From: DASXZH01 sp963829965
Lineage (GTDB): Bacteria > Armatimonadota > Fimbriimonadia > Fimbriimonadales > Fimbriimonadaceae
Assembly (NCBI GenBank): GCA_963829965.1
Contig: CAWHLK010000059.1
Location: 76,624 to 140,623 of the forward strand
DNA length: 64,000 nucleotides
Direction of reading: 5' to 3'
Each line of letters begins with the position of its first letter. Within the stretch, counting starts at the first letter, position 1. Below the pieces are notes generated by a model. That model was not told the origin of the DNA. It worked only from the letters and a program-made list of their open reading frames with translations, and searched no databases. The position numbers were made by a program, and so were the translations under genes. Positions 1-9,483 of this stretch are shown piece after piece.

Positions 1-287
1 GGCGGAAAACCCCGTAAGGGGTTTTAGAAACTTGTTGACGTCCGCAAGCCTCGGCACCCGGTTCGGGTCCAGGCAGAGGTTCTCAATCCCCTGCTTGAAG
101 TGCTTGTTGGCGTACTTCTCCCACTTCGGGTGCATGCGGGCAAAAAGCTGCGCCAAGCCTCGTGATTCTCCTCCGAGTACAACTCGTACGGCTGCTCGAT
201 ATAGAGTTTCCCGTGGCTTCGCTCTTCCTCGATGAAGGGCGACTCTGAGGTTGTTAATCCTTGCGTTATGTGGTCTCGAACGGCCAT
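1..287 (-). CDS. phhA: Phenylalanine 4-hydroxylase, N-terminal part (runs off the left edge; one frameshift)
   Basis: This enzyme hydroxylates phenylalanine to tyrosine with a pterin cofactor and iron. Translation from the ATG at 287 reads through YELYSEENHEAW and then loses sense near 150-152. The neighbouring frame continues with FARMHPKWEKYAN, GIENLCLDPNRVPRL and FLKPLTGF to the window edge, which is the conserved start of the aromatic amino acid hydroxylase domain. Adding one base at the CAGCTTTTTG tract gives EAWRQLFARM, as expected for the family. The iron-binding histidines lie outside the window. The shift is probably a sequence error, although a real mutation cannot be excluded. The gene is divergent from nothing nearby; its upstream DNA is repeat-rich. 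Confidence 0.8.
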
Positions 288-345
288 TCGAAACTGCCTC
301 CTATGGCGCTCGCGCGCCGAACTCCGTTGTCCGCGGTCTCCAATT

Positions 346-351
346 ATTATA
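346..351 (-). promoter_or_regulatory. Candidate -10 box upstream of phhA
   Basis: On the minus strand this is a perfect TATAAT, 58 bases before the phhA start codon. No convincing -35 box is visible at the usual spacing, so the assignment is tentative. Confidence 0.3.
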
Positions 352-372
352 GACGTGGCGCTCGACGGCGCT

Positions 373-530
373 TCGCGCCCTAAACGGGTAATACAGCGAA
401 GCGCTTTACAAGCGAAGCGCTTTACAAGCGAAGCGGTTTACAGCGAAGCGGCTTACGGCGCGAAGCGCCATGTTTACGGGCGAAGCGCCAGGCTTACGGG
501 CGAAGCCCCTTCGGGCTGAAAGCGCTCTCA
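373..530. repeat. GCGAAGC-type hairpin repeat cluster (copy A)
   Basis: About seven short units built on GCGAAGC separated by TTTACA/TTTACG. One unit is a perfect small hairpin, GGCGC-GAA-GCGCC. The same unit type is expanded at 49946-50330. The last 37 bases overlap the end of the lipoprotein gene, whose final residues (SPKGLRP) are encoded by repeat DNA. Confidence 0.75.
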
Positions 531-1828
531 GTCAGATTCACGTTTACCACCACCTTCTCAATCTGGGTCGTCGGATTGCCGGTATAGTTGGTTGCCCAAG
601 CGGTATCCACCGCGAACTCCAGGTCATCGTAGAACGTGGCCGGGCTTTCGGGACCTTCGGTTGAGACCGTTCCCAGGCCGTTGCTTGGGAAAAGATAGGT
701 CGTAGGCTGGCCGCCCTGGTAAATAACGATCGTGGCGTTTCCGGTGACTTCACCGCCATACGTTCCCACCGCTGTGACCACCGGCGTCGCTGCTCCAATG
801 TCCACGCCTTCCTCTTCGTAGCTGCTGCCACGATCCAGGATCGTGTAGTGAGTGACCGCAGGGTTGGCCGTACCGTTGAGCGTGATAGTCGTGGTTACGG
901 GCGGCACCGTTGGGACCTTCGAAGTATCGATCAGCGAGCCATAGGGGCCGTCGTAAAGCAAGGTCCCAAAAGCGGGGCCGTTCAGATGCGATTCCACCGT
1001 TCCATCCTGTTCGATAAAATCGACATAATCCGGAAACACGGGCCACTGCGCAGGGCCGTCGCCTTCAATAGCATGCCCGGTGGCTACCCAGCGAGTAGGA
1101 GACACTTGATAGCTGTAGGTAGCAGCCACATACAGGTCGGCCTGCGGACCATAAAGAATGGCGCTGGCATAACGGGTGCCGGGAATAATGGTGGGCGCGG
1201 AAGTCGGTTTCGCCACCGGCGCGGAACGACCTGCGGATGCGCCAATGAAGTGCGTCAAGGCAAACGGAGTTTTCTTGGTCACGAGCGGCATATCTCCCGA
1301 GGGGCCAACAAAGAACCACTGTTTGGGTCCCCAAGGGGCGGGAGCCGTAGAACTTGCGGGAGCCAAATTGCGTTTGGTCGGCGGCATTTGTGCGGCCGTC
1401 ATTTCTTGCGTGATCGATACGCCGTATACGTGTTGCGGATCGTCCCCGCGAAAAGCGCGCCAATGACTGTGCCGTCATGCCATCACGATTGGGCTGCCGC
1501 TGTCGCCGGGTCCGTAGATATCGGTGCCATTGGCAGGCATTGTGAAAACATCCTCGCCTGCCTCGTTATAGGCGGACACGATTTTTATCGGCCTTTGCAC
1601 AACTGTTTCGCCCGACTCCGCACCCCGAATGTAAGCGCTGATATTGGTCTTGCCGGACAAGGACGACCAAGGCAGAGTCTTGGTCAAGTTGTTTGTTACC
1701 ACGACCGCATCGGTGGTCGGCGGGGTCGTGGTAGTGGTGGGTGTGCCTGAGGAGCTGCTGGACGAACTGCAGCCGGCCCCTACTGCCGCAGCGATACCTA
1801 TGCAAATGCCTTTTTTATACAGATTCAT
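494..1828 (-). CDS. Secreted lipoprotein with SpoIVB-like (S55) protease domain, two frameshifts
   Basis: The N-terminus MNLYKKG plus a hydrophobic stretch ending AVGAGC is a lipoprotein signal (lipid-bearing Cys at residue 20), preceded by GAGGA seven bases before the ATG at 1828. A Ser/Thr-rich linker follows. The motif GPGDSGSPIVM-(D)GTVIGALFAG-DDPQHVYGVSITQEM resembles the S55 serine-site strand (usually GMSGSP) and the strand after it. Further on, WVATGHAIEGDGPAQWPV resembles the family's GHxF/GxGP segment and may carry the histidine. The reading frame changes near 1478 and returns near 1445; one base too many and one too few restore the motif, so the gene is probably intact. The substrate is unknown. 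A trypsin-like S1 protease is a less likely alternative. Confidence 0.6.
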
Positions 1829-1909
1829 GTTCGCATCCTCCCGAACCTCTCTCAAATTCGGATTTTGTAAGCGAGGCTTGTCCGCCTGGTCGCTCGACGG
1901 CTGCTCAGC

Positions 1910-2356
1910 TTATTCTGGTTTCTTTAGCGTACCACCGGCAAGGCATAACCACCCTGCTAAAAATGCAATGCCCCCGAACGGAGTTACCGCCCCCCAGAGC
2001 TTCACGTCAGTCACCGCAAGCACATAGAGACTTCCGGAGAAGAGCACGATGCCCACGGTGAAAAGCCAGCCCGCGGCTTTGACCAGCTTGATCCCACCCG
2101 GAACAAGCGCGAGGGCAAACAACGCAACCGCATGGACCAAATGATAGTGGGCTGCGGTTTCGTAAACCGCCATATTGGCGGTCGAGATCTTATCTTTCAG
2201 GCCATGCGCTCCAAACGCGCCAAGGCCAACGGCCAGAAAGCCGTTGATTGCCCCTAAGAATGCGAAAGTTCTATTGATGCCGATAGTGGTTTCCAGCCTT
2301 CGATTTGAACTCGGTTCTTTACTTATTGTTCGGCCGGCGTCTTCGTCGCCAGCCAA
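1910..2356 (-). CDS. DUF423 family small membrane protein
   Basis: A four-helix integral membrane protein. The core begins NRTFAFLGAINGFLAVGLGAFGAHGL, the hallmark of DUF423 (YwdK/YgdD), with Y-HLVHAVALFAL in helix 2 and a C-terminal PFGGIAFLAGWLCL helix. Its function is not established in any species. Only the part from about residue 27 aligns with the family. The ATG at 2356 adds a hydrophilic leader that overlaps the end of the M61 peptidase gene by 34 bases, so the true start may be a rarer codon nearer 2290. It is probably co-transcribed with the peptidase. Confidence 0.85.
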   Translation of the reverse strand: MAGDEDAGRTISKEPSSNRRLETTIGINRTFAFLGAINGFLAVGLGAFGAHGLKDKISTANMAVYETAAHYHLVHAVALFALALVPGGIKLVKAAGWLFTVGIVLFSGSLYVLAVTDVKLWGAVTPFGGIAFLAGWLCLAGGTLKKPE

Positions 2357-4153
2357 CCCGCCCTGAGGCTGACCGCCTGAGGCGAGGCTGCCGGATCCTC
2401 CGCGATCGCATGTATTTTCCGGGTCGCCAATGCCGGCATTACGGACACGGTCATTGGGTTCCCATCCCGAATAATCTCCAGCGAGATCGGCGTGCCGGCC
2501 TTCGCGGCAGCAACCTCGCCCGAAAACGCGATCGCGTTGGAGCGCGAATCGCCATTGGTGGCTTTACCGTTGATCGAGGTCAGGACGTCGCCATCCTGAA
2601 GCACTCCCTGTGCGGCGCCGTGGATGCGGAGGATCGACATTCCCTTCGCTTCCCGGCTCGGCGCGGCGCTAAAGCCCAGATCCGCATACTCCTGGTCGGA
2701 ATCTTGGATCAAGAGTCCGACTTTTGCGAGCTGTTCTTCAATCGGGAGTTCGCCGGGGCTCATGACCACTTTATCAAAAAACGGCCCGAGGTCGGGCCCT
2801 CCAAACCGGACGCATTGATTGCGGATCTCGTCCTCCTCAAAGCCAGGCTTGTTGTCCTTGCAAAGGTCGTAGAGAGCCCGGGTTACGTCATCCAGCGAAT
2901 GCTGGTTTCCCGTTTTGCTGCGAATCTCGATGTCCAGGCACATGCCGGCAAGCCAGCCGAGATTGTAGTAGCTGATCTTGTAGCCGTTACTGTTCCCGCG
3001 CCCGTTGTTCGCCTCGTCTACGCGATAACTGGCCATGTAAGGGCTGATTTCCAGGCGCGCAGGGTTCGCTCGAACGGCCGCCATATTTCGCACGATGCCA
3101 TCGAAGAACTGATCCCGCTTCCACTCCTGATACCGATAGGGCAAGAGACTGGCATAGTAATCGGTCACGCCCTCCAGCCACCAGAGGGCGCCCGTTTTAG
3201 GAAGCTTGAGATAATCGAACGGACCAAGCACTTTAGCCCGGGTCCGCTTTACATTCCAGAGGTGGAAGTATTCGTGGGCAAGAACGCTCTCGCTTCGCGG
3301 GCCAAGGCCGCTTGCGAGAGAAATTTCGAGTGCTTCCCAAATGCTCCAAACCGCCCGCGCCATCCGGCGATGAGTATGCCGAAAAGTGCCAGACATATTT
3401 GTGATAGGGCACGCTGCCAAAGAAATCGGTTTCCGCCGCGCTGACAAAACGACAGTCTTTCAGGAGCTTGTCCTTGTCGACCTCGTTCCTTGCCGCCCCC
3501 TCGATAACGATGAAATGATCCTTGGCGTGGAGCTTGTACTGCTCGATGATAAGGCCGGAACCCGTGCTAACCGGAGCATCGGCCAAAACATCGTAGGATG
3601 GAGCATCGAAAGTGTTTGGCGCGTGGTCTTCATCCAGGCTCAGCATGAGCGGCCACCCTTGGGGAACGTCCAAGGAGATTTTGCAGGCTTCCGGCTTGCG
3701 CCCAACCACATACATGTAAGTTGACGGGCCCGAGATTTGTAGAAAACTGGTGTCGGCTTGGGCGAATCGGCGCTGGCCTCGAATCGGCACCGAGTAGGAG
3801 ATTTTGATGGTCTGATCGGACGGTACATCCACCGCCCATGTGTTCTGGTCGGGGTGGGTTACGTTCAGGCTTGCGTTGCTCGCATCTGTCGCGGTTACGT
3901 CCGATACGTTCTTGAAGAAGTCGCCATAGGAATAGGAGCCCGGGCTCCAGCTAGGCATGTGCACGCTTACGGGACCTTTCTTGGCCGGAATCGAAATCGA
4001 GACGCTGAGGACCGACTTGTCCTGGTCCACCTTGACGTGATAATCGATCTCTCCGAGGGCCGGGGCGGCCAGGGCTACGGCCGCGGATGCCGCAGCCGAA
4101 AGCGAAAGCATTTGCTGGTGGAATCTCCTTTGAACCATGCTTGATTTTGCCAC
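2323..4153 (-). CDS. M61 family (glycyl aminopeptidase-like) metallopeptidase with PDZ domain, one frameshift
   Basis: A secreted zinc peptidase. It starts with GTG at 4153 (GAGGGAA just upstream) and has an Ala-rich signal peptide ending APALG. The first ~280 residues are the M61 N-terminal beta domain, up to GGLEHLGST. The frame then changes (about 3320-3335), and the second frame continues with VLAHEYFHLWNVKR, the zinc-binding HExxH motif. WWLEGVTDYYASLL supplies the third zinc ligand (glutamate). A PDZ domain (ILRIHGAAQGVLQDGDVLTSINGKA) closes the protein. Order and length (about 610 residues) are typical of bacterial M61 enzymes. The single-base shift falls inside an otherwise perfect domain and is probably a sequence error. 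DUF423 overlaps its 3' end. Confidence 0.9.
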
Positions 4154-4261
4154 GTTTCCCTCAACGCATACCCGACACCTTCCGTGAGCGATGATCCCTC
4201 CGAACCCAAAACCTAACCTACCTTTATCCTTTAGAGGCTATCGCAAAACCTAATCTATCGG

Positions 4262-4332
4262 TCGGTAACGAGCTTTTTGCTCCGCTTCGCGGAGTGTCAA
4301 GCTAAAGCTCGACCTACTTCAGCCTCTAGGGA
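4262..4332 (-). repeat. Single inverted copy of the 60-bp repeat found at 10.8 kb
   Basis: Contains GCTCCGCTTCGCGGAGTGTC followed by AAGCTAAAGCTCGACCTAC, the reverse complement of the tandem unit at 10803-11092. It includes the hairpin CTCCGC-TTC-GCGGAG. It lies in the 250-bp gap between the M61 gene and the IS element; I see no gene in that gap. Confidence 0.8.
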
Positions 4333-4403
4333 TTGCGACAGGAACCCATTTTGAGCTTCTAAGAGGTCTTGCGATGGCCTCTTTGACCTTTACCCTTTAC
4401 CCT

Positions 4404-5531
4404 TGTAATGCTATGCATCTTGCACGGCGGTCGTGGCAAATCTCTCGACGGTTTCGTAAGGAGTCTTGCCTAAGTTGCGATAGCCCTGATGAGAGCGTTC
4501 TACATTGTAGTAGCAGATCCATTCCTGCAGGGCTTGTTCAAGATCATCTAGTGTTTCAAAGGGTCTTTTGCGCAGTTCGACTCTGAAGAACTCGTCGAGG
4601 ATCGTTCGGTGGAAGCGCTCGACAAAGCCGTTGGTTTGCGGTCGCTTCACCTGAGTTGTACGGTGCTGGATCCCGAGCTTGTACAAGATGGCCTCGAAGG
4701 GGTGAGCCTCATTGCCGCAGAACTCGGTGCCGTTATCGGTTAAGATAGCTTCTAGGGTCAAGCCGTGCGATTCGAAGAACGGCAGCACTTGGGCATAGAG
4801 AAGCTCTGTAGCTCTCTTCGCGTTGCGCTCGGTAGCAAGCATGCCAAAAGCGTAGGAACCGAACGTGTCCACCGCAGTATGCAAGTAAACGCGTCCCACG
4901 CCCTTAAACAGGCCAACGTAAAAGGTGTCGAAGGATACGAGTTCACCTGGCCTTTTCGACTCCACGTGCCTCTCTTTGAAAGCAGGGTTGGTCGCCTCCA
5001 TCTTTCGAAGAACTTCAACCGGCAGTTCCACACCTTTGAGAGCTTCTTCTTCCAGGCGAAGGAAACGGTCGAACCTGGTGGCCAGCCCCGCTTTGCGAAG
5101 GATGCCATGCACTGCGAAGTTGCTGATTCGCATCCCTTGTTTCCCAAGCTCGTTTGAAAGCCGCTTGCTCCCCCATGAAGGATGCTCTAATGAAAGCGCC
5201 CTCACCGCGGCCCTTACGGGCTCAGGAGTCGTTTGGGGGTGGGATTTATGAACCGGTGGCAAATCCTTGAGCCCATCCAGCCCATGCGTCTGATAGCGGC
5301 GCTTCCAATCATAGAAGCTGCCCCTATCCATCTGACCGCGCCTACACGCCTCCGTCACATTTCCAAGAGTGCGAGCGAGCTCGAGAATCTTAAGCCGCTG
5401 AAGCGCTAACTTCTCACCAGGGTCCTTCACAAATGAACGGTTTAAAACCTTCGGCCCCGCAATGTCAATACTGTTTTTCAATTCCATCTTGATTCCTGAC
5501 TAAATAGCAGATCAAGATGCATAGCATTACA
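4404..5531 (-). mobile_element. IS481-type insertion sequence, complete, with 5-bp target duplication
   Basis: A 1128-bp element bounded by perfect inverted repeats TGTAATGCTATGCATCTTG (left 4404-4422, right 5513-5531). ACCCT is duplicated on both sides (4399-4403 and 5532-5536). It encodes one transposase filling almost the whole element. The TGT...ACA ends and single ORF fit IS481. The element has split an ACCC-rich 7-bp repeat array. Confidence 0.9.
4411..5487 (-). CDS. IS481 family transposase (DDE integrase core)
   Basis: A 358-residue cut-and-paste or copy-out transposase. Residues ~25-75 form a helix-turn-helix (LELARTLGNVTEACRR, MDRGSFYDWKRRY). The catalytic core shows the first Asp in SFDTFYVGLF, the second in LTDNGTEFCG and the Glu in NGFVERFHRTILDEF. 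The end matches the rve C-terminus (WICYYNVERSHQGY, GKTPYETV). The stop codon is formed within the left inverted repeat, so the gene ends flush with the element. The frame is undamaged, so the element may be active. Confidence 0.93.
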   Translation of the reverse strand: MELKNSIDIAGPKVLNRSFVKDPGEKLALQRLKILELARTLGNVTEACRRGQMDRGSFYDWKRRYQTHGLDGLKDLPPVHKSHPQTTPEPVRAAVRALSLEHPSWGSKRLSNELGKQGMRISNFAVHGILRKAGLATRFDRFLRLEEEALKGVELPVEVLRKMEATNPAFKERHVESKRPGELVSFDTFYVGLFKGVGRVYLHTAVDTFGSYAFGMLATERNAKRATELLYAQVLPFFESHGLTLEAILTDNGTEFCGNEAHPFEAILYKLGIQHRTTQVKRPQTNGFVERFHRTILDEFFRVELRKRPFETLDDLEQALQEWICYYNVERSHQGYRNLGKTPYETVERFATTAVQDA

Positions 5532-5608
5532 ACCCTCAACACCCAAAACCCAAAACCCAAAACCCAACACCCAAAACCCAACACCCAAAACCCAACACCC
5601 AAAACCCA
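5532..5608. repeat. 7-bp tandem array, ACCCAAM family
   Basis: About ten units alternating ACCCAAA and ACCCAAC. It starts exactly at the IS target duplication and ends about 20 bases before the hisC promoter. Confidence 0.95.
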
Positions 5609-5627
5609 CAAGTCGCCCGTCACTCGT

Positions 5628-5633
5628 TATAAT
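5628..5633 (+). promoter_or_regulatory. Candidate -10 box of a leaderless hisC transcript
   Basis: TATAAT is separated from the GTG start at 5641 by seven bases, so transcription would begin at or next to the start codon. There is no Shine-Dalgarno sequence and no clear -35 box. Confidence 0.45.
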
Positions 5634-5640
5634 CTCCGCT

Positions 5641-6726
5641 GTGCCTGAGTTCAGTTCGATAATCCAGTCGCTGCCTTCGCTGATTCCGTTCATGGCCCCG
5701 GAGGCCCTGGAGCGAAGCTTGGGGCGCAAGATCGATCTCCGGCTGGGCGCCAACGAATCCAACTTCGGCATTTCCCCGCATGCCGCGGAGGCGATGCTAA
5801 AAGCGGTCGAGCGGGTGGGCTGGTATGGCGATCCGGAGAACTACGAACTTCGCGAGGAGTTGGCGCTTCGGCACGGGGTGACGCGGGACAACATCTTGGT
5901 CTCCGCCGGTCTGGATGACGTGCTAAGCCTGATCGCACGGACGTTCCTGAATCCGGGAGATTATGTCGTGAACTCTTTGGGCGGATACCCCACGCTCAAC
6001 TACGGCGTTCAGGGCGCGGGCGGAAAACTGGAGTTCGTTCCTTATGTCGACGACCATGTGGACCTCGACGGCATTGCCACGGCCTCTCACCGAGTAAGCG
6101 CGAAGCTCGCCTTCGTCGCCAATCCCGATAACCCGAGCGGAAGCTGGCACACCGCTCTTGAGATAGAGTCATTCTTGCAAAAACTGCCCGAAGCAACTAC
6201 TCTGCTGCTGGATGAGGCCTACTCGGACTTCGCTCCCTCAGATGCAATTCCTAGAATCGATGCAAGCAACCCGCGCATCATCCGTCTGCGAACATTCTCA
6301 AAAGCGCATGGCCTTGCCGGCGCAAGGGTGGGTTATGCCATTGCCAACGAGGACACGGTTACTGCGATCAACAAGATCCGCATGCATTTTGGGGTGAACC
6401 TCATGGCTCAAGCGGGAGCGCTCGCCTCCTTGCGCGATCCGCACTTTGTTTCAAACGTGGCGGACAAGGTTGCCGAAGGGCGGCAGGACTACTACCTCAT
6501 GGCGAACAAAATGGGATTGAAAACCATTCCTTCCGCCACGAACTTCGTGGCCATCGATATGGGTAGCTTTGAAAACGCCAAAGACACGTTGAGCAGTTTC
6601 TTAAACAACGGAGTTTTCATCCGCATGCCGGGCGCACCGCCCTTGAATCGTTGCATCCGGGTGACCGTGGGCACGCCAGGCGAACGGGCGCGGTTTGCAG
6701 AGCAATTCGCGCGCATAGTAAAGTAG
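5641..6726 (+). CDS. hisC: Histidinol-phosphate aminotransferase-like class I/II aminotransferase
   Basis: A PLP-dependent enzyme that transfers an amino group between histidinol phosphate and 2-oxoglutarate in histidine synthesis, or acts on a related substrate. 361 residues from a GTG start. Visible family features: LGANESNFGISP near the N-terminus, YGDPENYELREELA, the cofactor motif FVANPDNPSGSW, LLLDEAYSDF, the Schiff-base lysine in RTFSKAHGLAGARVGY (about residue 225), and FIRMPG with CIRVTVGTPGE at the end. No other his genes are near, so its substrate is not fixed by context. The dinB-like gene follows after five bases and is likely translated from the same mRNA. Confidence 0.85.
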   Translation: MPEFSSIIQSLPSLIPFMAPEALERSLGRKIDLRLGANESNFGISPHAAEAMLKAVERVGWYGDPENYELREELALRHGVTRDNILVSAGLDDVLSLIARTFLNPGDYVVNSLGGYPTLNYGVQGAGGKLEFVPYVDDHVDLDGIATASHRVSAKLAFVANPDNPSGSWHTALEIESFLQKLPEATTLLLDEAYSDFAPSDAIPRIDASNPRIIRLRTFSKAHGLAGARVGYAIANEDTVTAINKIRMHFGVNLMAQAGALASLRDPHFVSNVADKVAEGRQDYYLMANKMGLKTIPSATNFVAIDMGSFENAKDTLSSFLNNGVFIRMPGAPPLNRCIRVTVGTPGERARFAEQFARIVK

Positions 6727-6731
6727 GAGTC

Positions 6732-7196
6732 ATGTCCTTACGCATTCAAGATCACTTTTCCCAACTCACCGAAAAAGCAGGCGAAGACCTGCAAAAGGCT
6801 TTCGCCAATATCCCCGAGGACAAGCGTGATTGGAAGCCGATGGGCGACGCGAGGTCTGCCATCGACCAAATGGCTGAAATCGCAATTCTCAATGGGTCCA
6901 CGGCGAAACTGCTTAAGACCCATCAATTCGAAGCGGATTTCGATTTCAAGAAGTTTGCCGAACAGAAAAGTGCCCTGGCCCAAGACTGGGATGCGCTGAA
7001 AGCGATGCTGGACGAGAACACCGGATTTGCGGTGCAAACGATCAAGCACGTCCCCGACGAGGACTTGGGAATCGAGGTCGACATGCCCTGGGGAAAGATG
7101 ACGGTAAGCCAGATCCTGGGCTATCCGTTCTGGAACATGTGCTACCACGAAGGCCAGATCAACTATATTGCGTCCATGCTAGGCACGCTGCCTTAG
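6732..7196 (+). CDS. DinB family protein
   Basis: A 154-residue four-helix-bundle protein of the DinB/YfiT superfamily, whose members are often metal-dependent thiol transferases or damage-induced proteins of unknown activity. AGGAG lies four bases before the ATG. MSLRIQDHFSQLTEKA opens helix 1 and MAEIAILNGSTAKLL helix 2; WNMCYHEGQINYIASML at the end supplies the conserved late His of the metal site. An in-frame ATG at 6651 lies inside hisC and is unlikely to be used. It follows hisC by five bases. Confidence 0.8.
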   Translation: MSLRIQDHFSQLTEKAGEDLQKAFANIPEDKRDWKPMGDARSAIDQMAEIAILNGSTAKLLKTHQFEADFDFKKFAEQKSALAQDWDALKAMLDENTGFAVQTIKHVPDEDLGIEVDMPWGKMTVSQILGYPFWNMCYHEGQINYIASMLGTLP

Positions 7197-7433
7197 TGGG
7201 TGGTGGGTGGTGGGTGGTGGGTATTGGGTGTTAGGTGTTAGGTGTTAGGTTTTAGGTATTAGGTTTTAGGTACTAGGTATTAGGTTTTAGGCTTTAGGCT
7301 ACCCTTCGTCCGACAGGTCCGACAAGTCTGACCAGTCGGATCAAGTCCAACACCCAACACCAAAATCCGAACACCCAACACCCAACACCCAACAACACCC
7401 AAAACCCAAAACCCAAAACCCAAAACCCAACTC
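7197..7433. repeat. Inverted pair of 7-bp arrays (ACCCAAM family) around a GTCCGAC spacer
   Basis: 7197-7297 reads GGGTGGT, AGGTGTT, AGGTTTT and similar heptamers; 7348-7433 reads the opposite strand (ACCCAAC/ACCCAAA). Between them lies GTCCGACAAGTCTGACCAG, which recurs in a similar setting at 53650-53680. The two arms could pair as a long imperfect hairpin. It separates two convergent transcription units. Confidence 0.9.
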
Positions 7434-8771
7434 CCATTACCAAAATTATTGAGGAGCCCGAACCTTCTCTCGTACATCCCAATGCTCCCCGAGAGGGTCA
7501 CCGGGACTTTGTCAAATGTTACGTCCCCCACATACTTGCTGTGGTATCCCATGACCTTGCCTGATTTCATAAACGGCCGAGTTGGGTCCGGCTGGTAAAC
7601 CGGCAGGGTTAGGCTCACAGTTCCGGAAATCGGCTTGGTTGTTCCGCGGCCCATAGCGCAATAGGGGCATGCTGCGGAAGGCTTCTTCATGCATTTGGCT
7701 GAGGTCAAGCATCGAGGATCGAAAGATCCGCCCATTGGCAGCAACGGCTTTCCGTCCTTGGCGGTCACGTTATAGGACGTCGATGCCTCGGTCACGCCGT
7801 CAATCTTGAACCCGTGCGTGTCGCCGTATTCCGCGGGGCAGCCGGTCCATATCGGGTATGCGGCGGTGCCGTCGTAAAGCAGCGCTTTGAGGACCACCTT
7901 CTGGCTTCTAACCTCGGCGATACCGATGTGGCCTTTTAGCAAGTCACTCAGATCCTTGCCGCTCTTCTTGTAATCGTAAGCAAGGGCGCCCGCAGGCACG
8001 TCGAAACATGGAGTCGGGAAGGTCGTCAGGATAGTCGATGGTGGCTTGGAACGCATCGCCGTCAAACCAATTCGGCAAGCTCTTCTTGGGGTCTACCGGT
8101 ATGGGATCCTGCTCCATCCGAACGATCCGTTCAGCATCGGGATCGACAAACACTTTGAGACGAGACTCCGCAATCGGCGTCTTCATGTCCCCGTCACCGA
8201 AATAACGTGTGCCTCCCGTTATTTGATACATAACGAGCACCTTCCCGTTAAAGGTTAGCTTTTTGGGAGAACCATCAAAATGGTATGGTGCGAAACCTGC
8301 ACCCGAGCCCCCGGAGTCGGAGAGCTTCATTTGTGCATCCTGGAACAAACCGACGTCGAACAGTTCCAAGCCATCGGTTGTCCGAGTCCCCGGTTCTTCC
8401 TGCTCAACGGACCACATGTTGCCATTTCTGATCGCGTACTGGGAGCCGTTATTGCGCGTCTCCTGCACGTCCATGAGCCTTCGCGTTTTTTCGCCTTTGA
8501 CCCAGGCTTCTACCGTCTCCAACTTCTTTGCAAACACCAAATGCACGGCTTTGGCATCTTTGAGCGCCTTCACCGCCTGAGCCCAGACGTCATCGCTCCG
8601 GTGCCAGGGGAAAAGCACGAGCCCGATGAGGATGGCGGTTGCCGCCAAAGGTGTCAGCAAGATGAACCGCTTCCGCGACTTGGGCCTTTCGATGGCTGCC
8701 AATACTTGTTCAATTCCCCTCTCAGGAACCGGCTCCTCCCGGAGTTCCTTCACAGCTTCTTCAATGTTCAT
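7280..8771 (-). CDS. Membrane-anchored anti-sigma-like protein, partner of the ECF sigma factor, one frameshift
   Basis: The N-terminal ~34 residues are cytoplasmic and charged. One transmembrane helix (FILLTPLAATAILIGLVLF) follows, then a large exported domain beginning DDVWAQAVKALKDAKAVHLVF, as in LolA-like sensor domains of sigma-factor partners. The frame changes near 8005 in a TTTCGAC tract; removing one T gives DSMFDVPAGALAYDYKKSG and a long second half with a CMKK...CPYCAMG segment. The last ~50 residues are a translation of 7-bp repeats (WVLGFGF), so the natural stop is probably near 7440. The start overlaps the sigma factor stop by 11 bases. I infer it restrains the sigma factor; no classical zinc anti-sigma motif is present. 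Confidence 0.65.
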
Positions 8772-9309
8772 GAGTCACTTTCTCCGAATACAAATTCTCT
8801 TCGCTGCCAATGTAGCTGCGGAGCTTTGATTTGGCTTCGCTGAGCCTGGATTTCACGGTTCCTTCCGGAATTCCCAGAGCGCTTGAGGCCTCGGCCAGGC
8901 TAAAGCCATGCACCTCCACAAGCAGAAAGGTGGACGAATGTTTTTCCGGCAGCCGGTGAATGGCGTTTAGCAGGATCTCCCGGTCCAGGATCTGGCCCAC
9001 GGGGTCTGGCGAGGACAGCTCTTGCAAAGAGCCGGCGGGTCGCCGGCTTCGCCTCCAATGGGAGCATTCGTGCATAAGAATGCCCGCCAGCCACGCCCGC
9101 AAGGTGCTCCGGCCGTCAAAACGTTTGATGTTTCGATAAGCACTGATGAACGTGTTCTGCGCAAGGTCCTGGGCTTCCGTGTAACTGCCGCTCAGGTGCC
9201 TCGCCAGGCGATACACCTGATCGTAGTTGTCACGCACAATCCGTTCTAGGGCAGTTCGGTTCCCTGCTCCTGCCGCTCTCGCCGTTTCCAAGTCCGCCGC
9301 ACGATCCAT
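8761..9309 (-). CDS. ECF-type RNA polymerase sigma factor
   Basis: 182 residues, the usual ECF length. Region 2 is ALERIVRDNYDQVYRLARHL...AQDLAQNTFISAYRNIKRF, and region 4 is IHRLPEKHSSTFLLVEVHGFSLAEASSALGIPEGTVKSRLSEAK, a clear helix-turn-helix for the -35 box. AGGA sits five bases before the ATG. It directs RNA polymerase to a small regulon, probably in response to an envelope signal relayed by the overlapping downstream membrane protein. No target promoter can be named from this window. Confidence 0.92.
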   Translation of the reverse strand: MDRAADLETARAAGAGNRTALERIVRDNYDQVYRLARHLSGSYTEAQDLAQNTFISAYRNIKRFDGRSTLRAWLAGILMHECSHWRRSRRPAGSLQELSSPDPVGQILDREILLNAIHRLPEKHSSTFLLVEVHGFSLAEASSALGIPEGTVKSRLSEAKSKLRSYIGSEENLYSEKVTHEH

Positions 9310-9423
9310 TCGTTCCTACAAAGGTATAGCCTTTTGCGGGGAGGAAGGTTCGGAGAATATGGGGAGGCTTGAAAGTATTCAGTTTTGAGTTTTGAGTCTT
9401 GATCGTTAAGGATCAGGCCTTGT

Positions 9424-9472
9424 AATACCCAATACCCAATACCCAACACCCAACACCCAACACCCAACACTT
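9424..9472. repeat. 7-bp tandem array, ACCCAAY family
   Basis: Seven units, ACCCAAT then ACCCAAC, in the gap between the sigma factor and the next small gene. Just before it is a looser GTTTTGA repeat (9383-9399). Confidence 0.9.
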
Positions 9473-9483
9473 GCCCTAGGGGT

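Noticed and set aside
494..1402. A separate 302-residue gene starting at 1402
   Set aside because: It lacks a ribosome site and its start falls inside the S55-like domain; it is the second part of the frameshifted lipoprotein.
2305..3444. Long plus-strand open frame opposite the M61 gene (379 codons)
   Set aside because: It is the shadow of a strongly recognisable minus-strand gene and has no family motifs.
5532..5608. Telomere-like CCCAAAA repeats
   Set aside because: The arrays are internal, short, mixed with other heptamers and occur in both orientations between ordinary bacterial genes.
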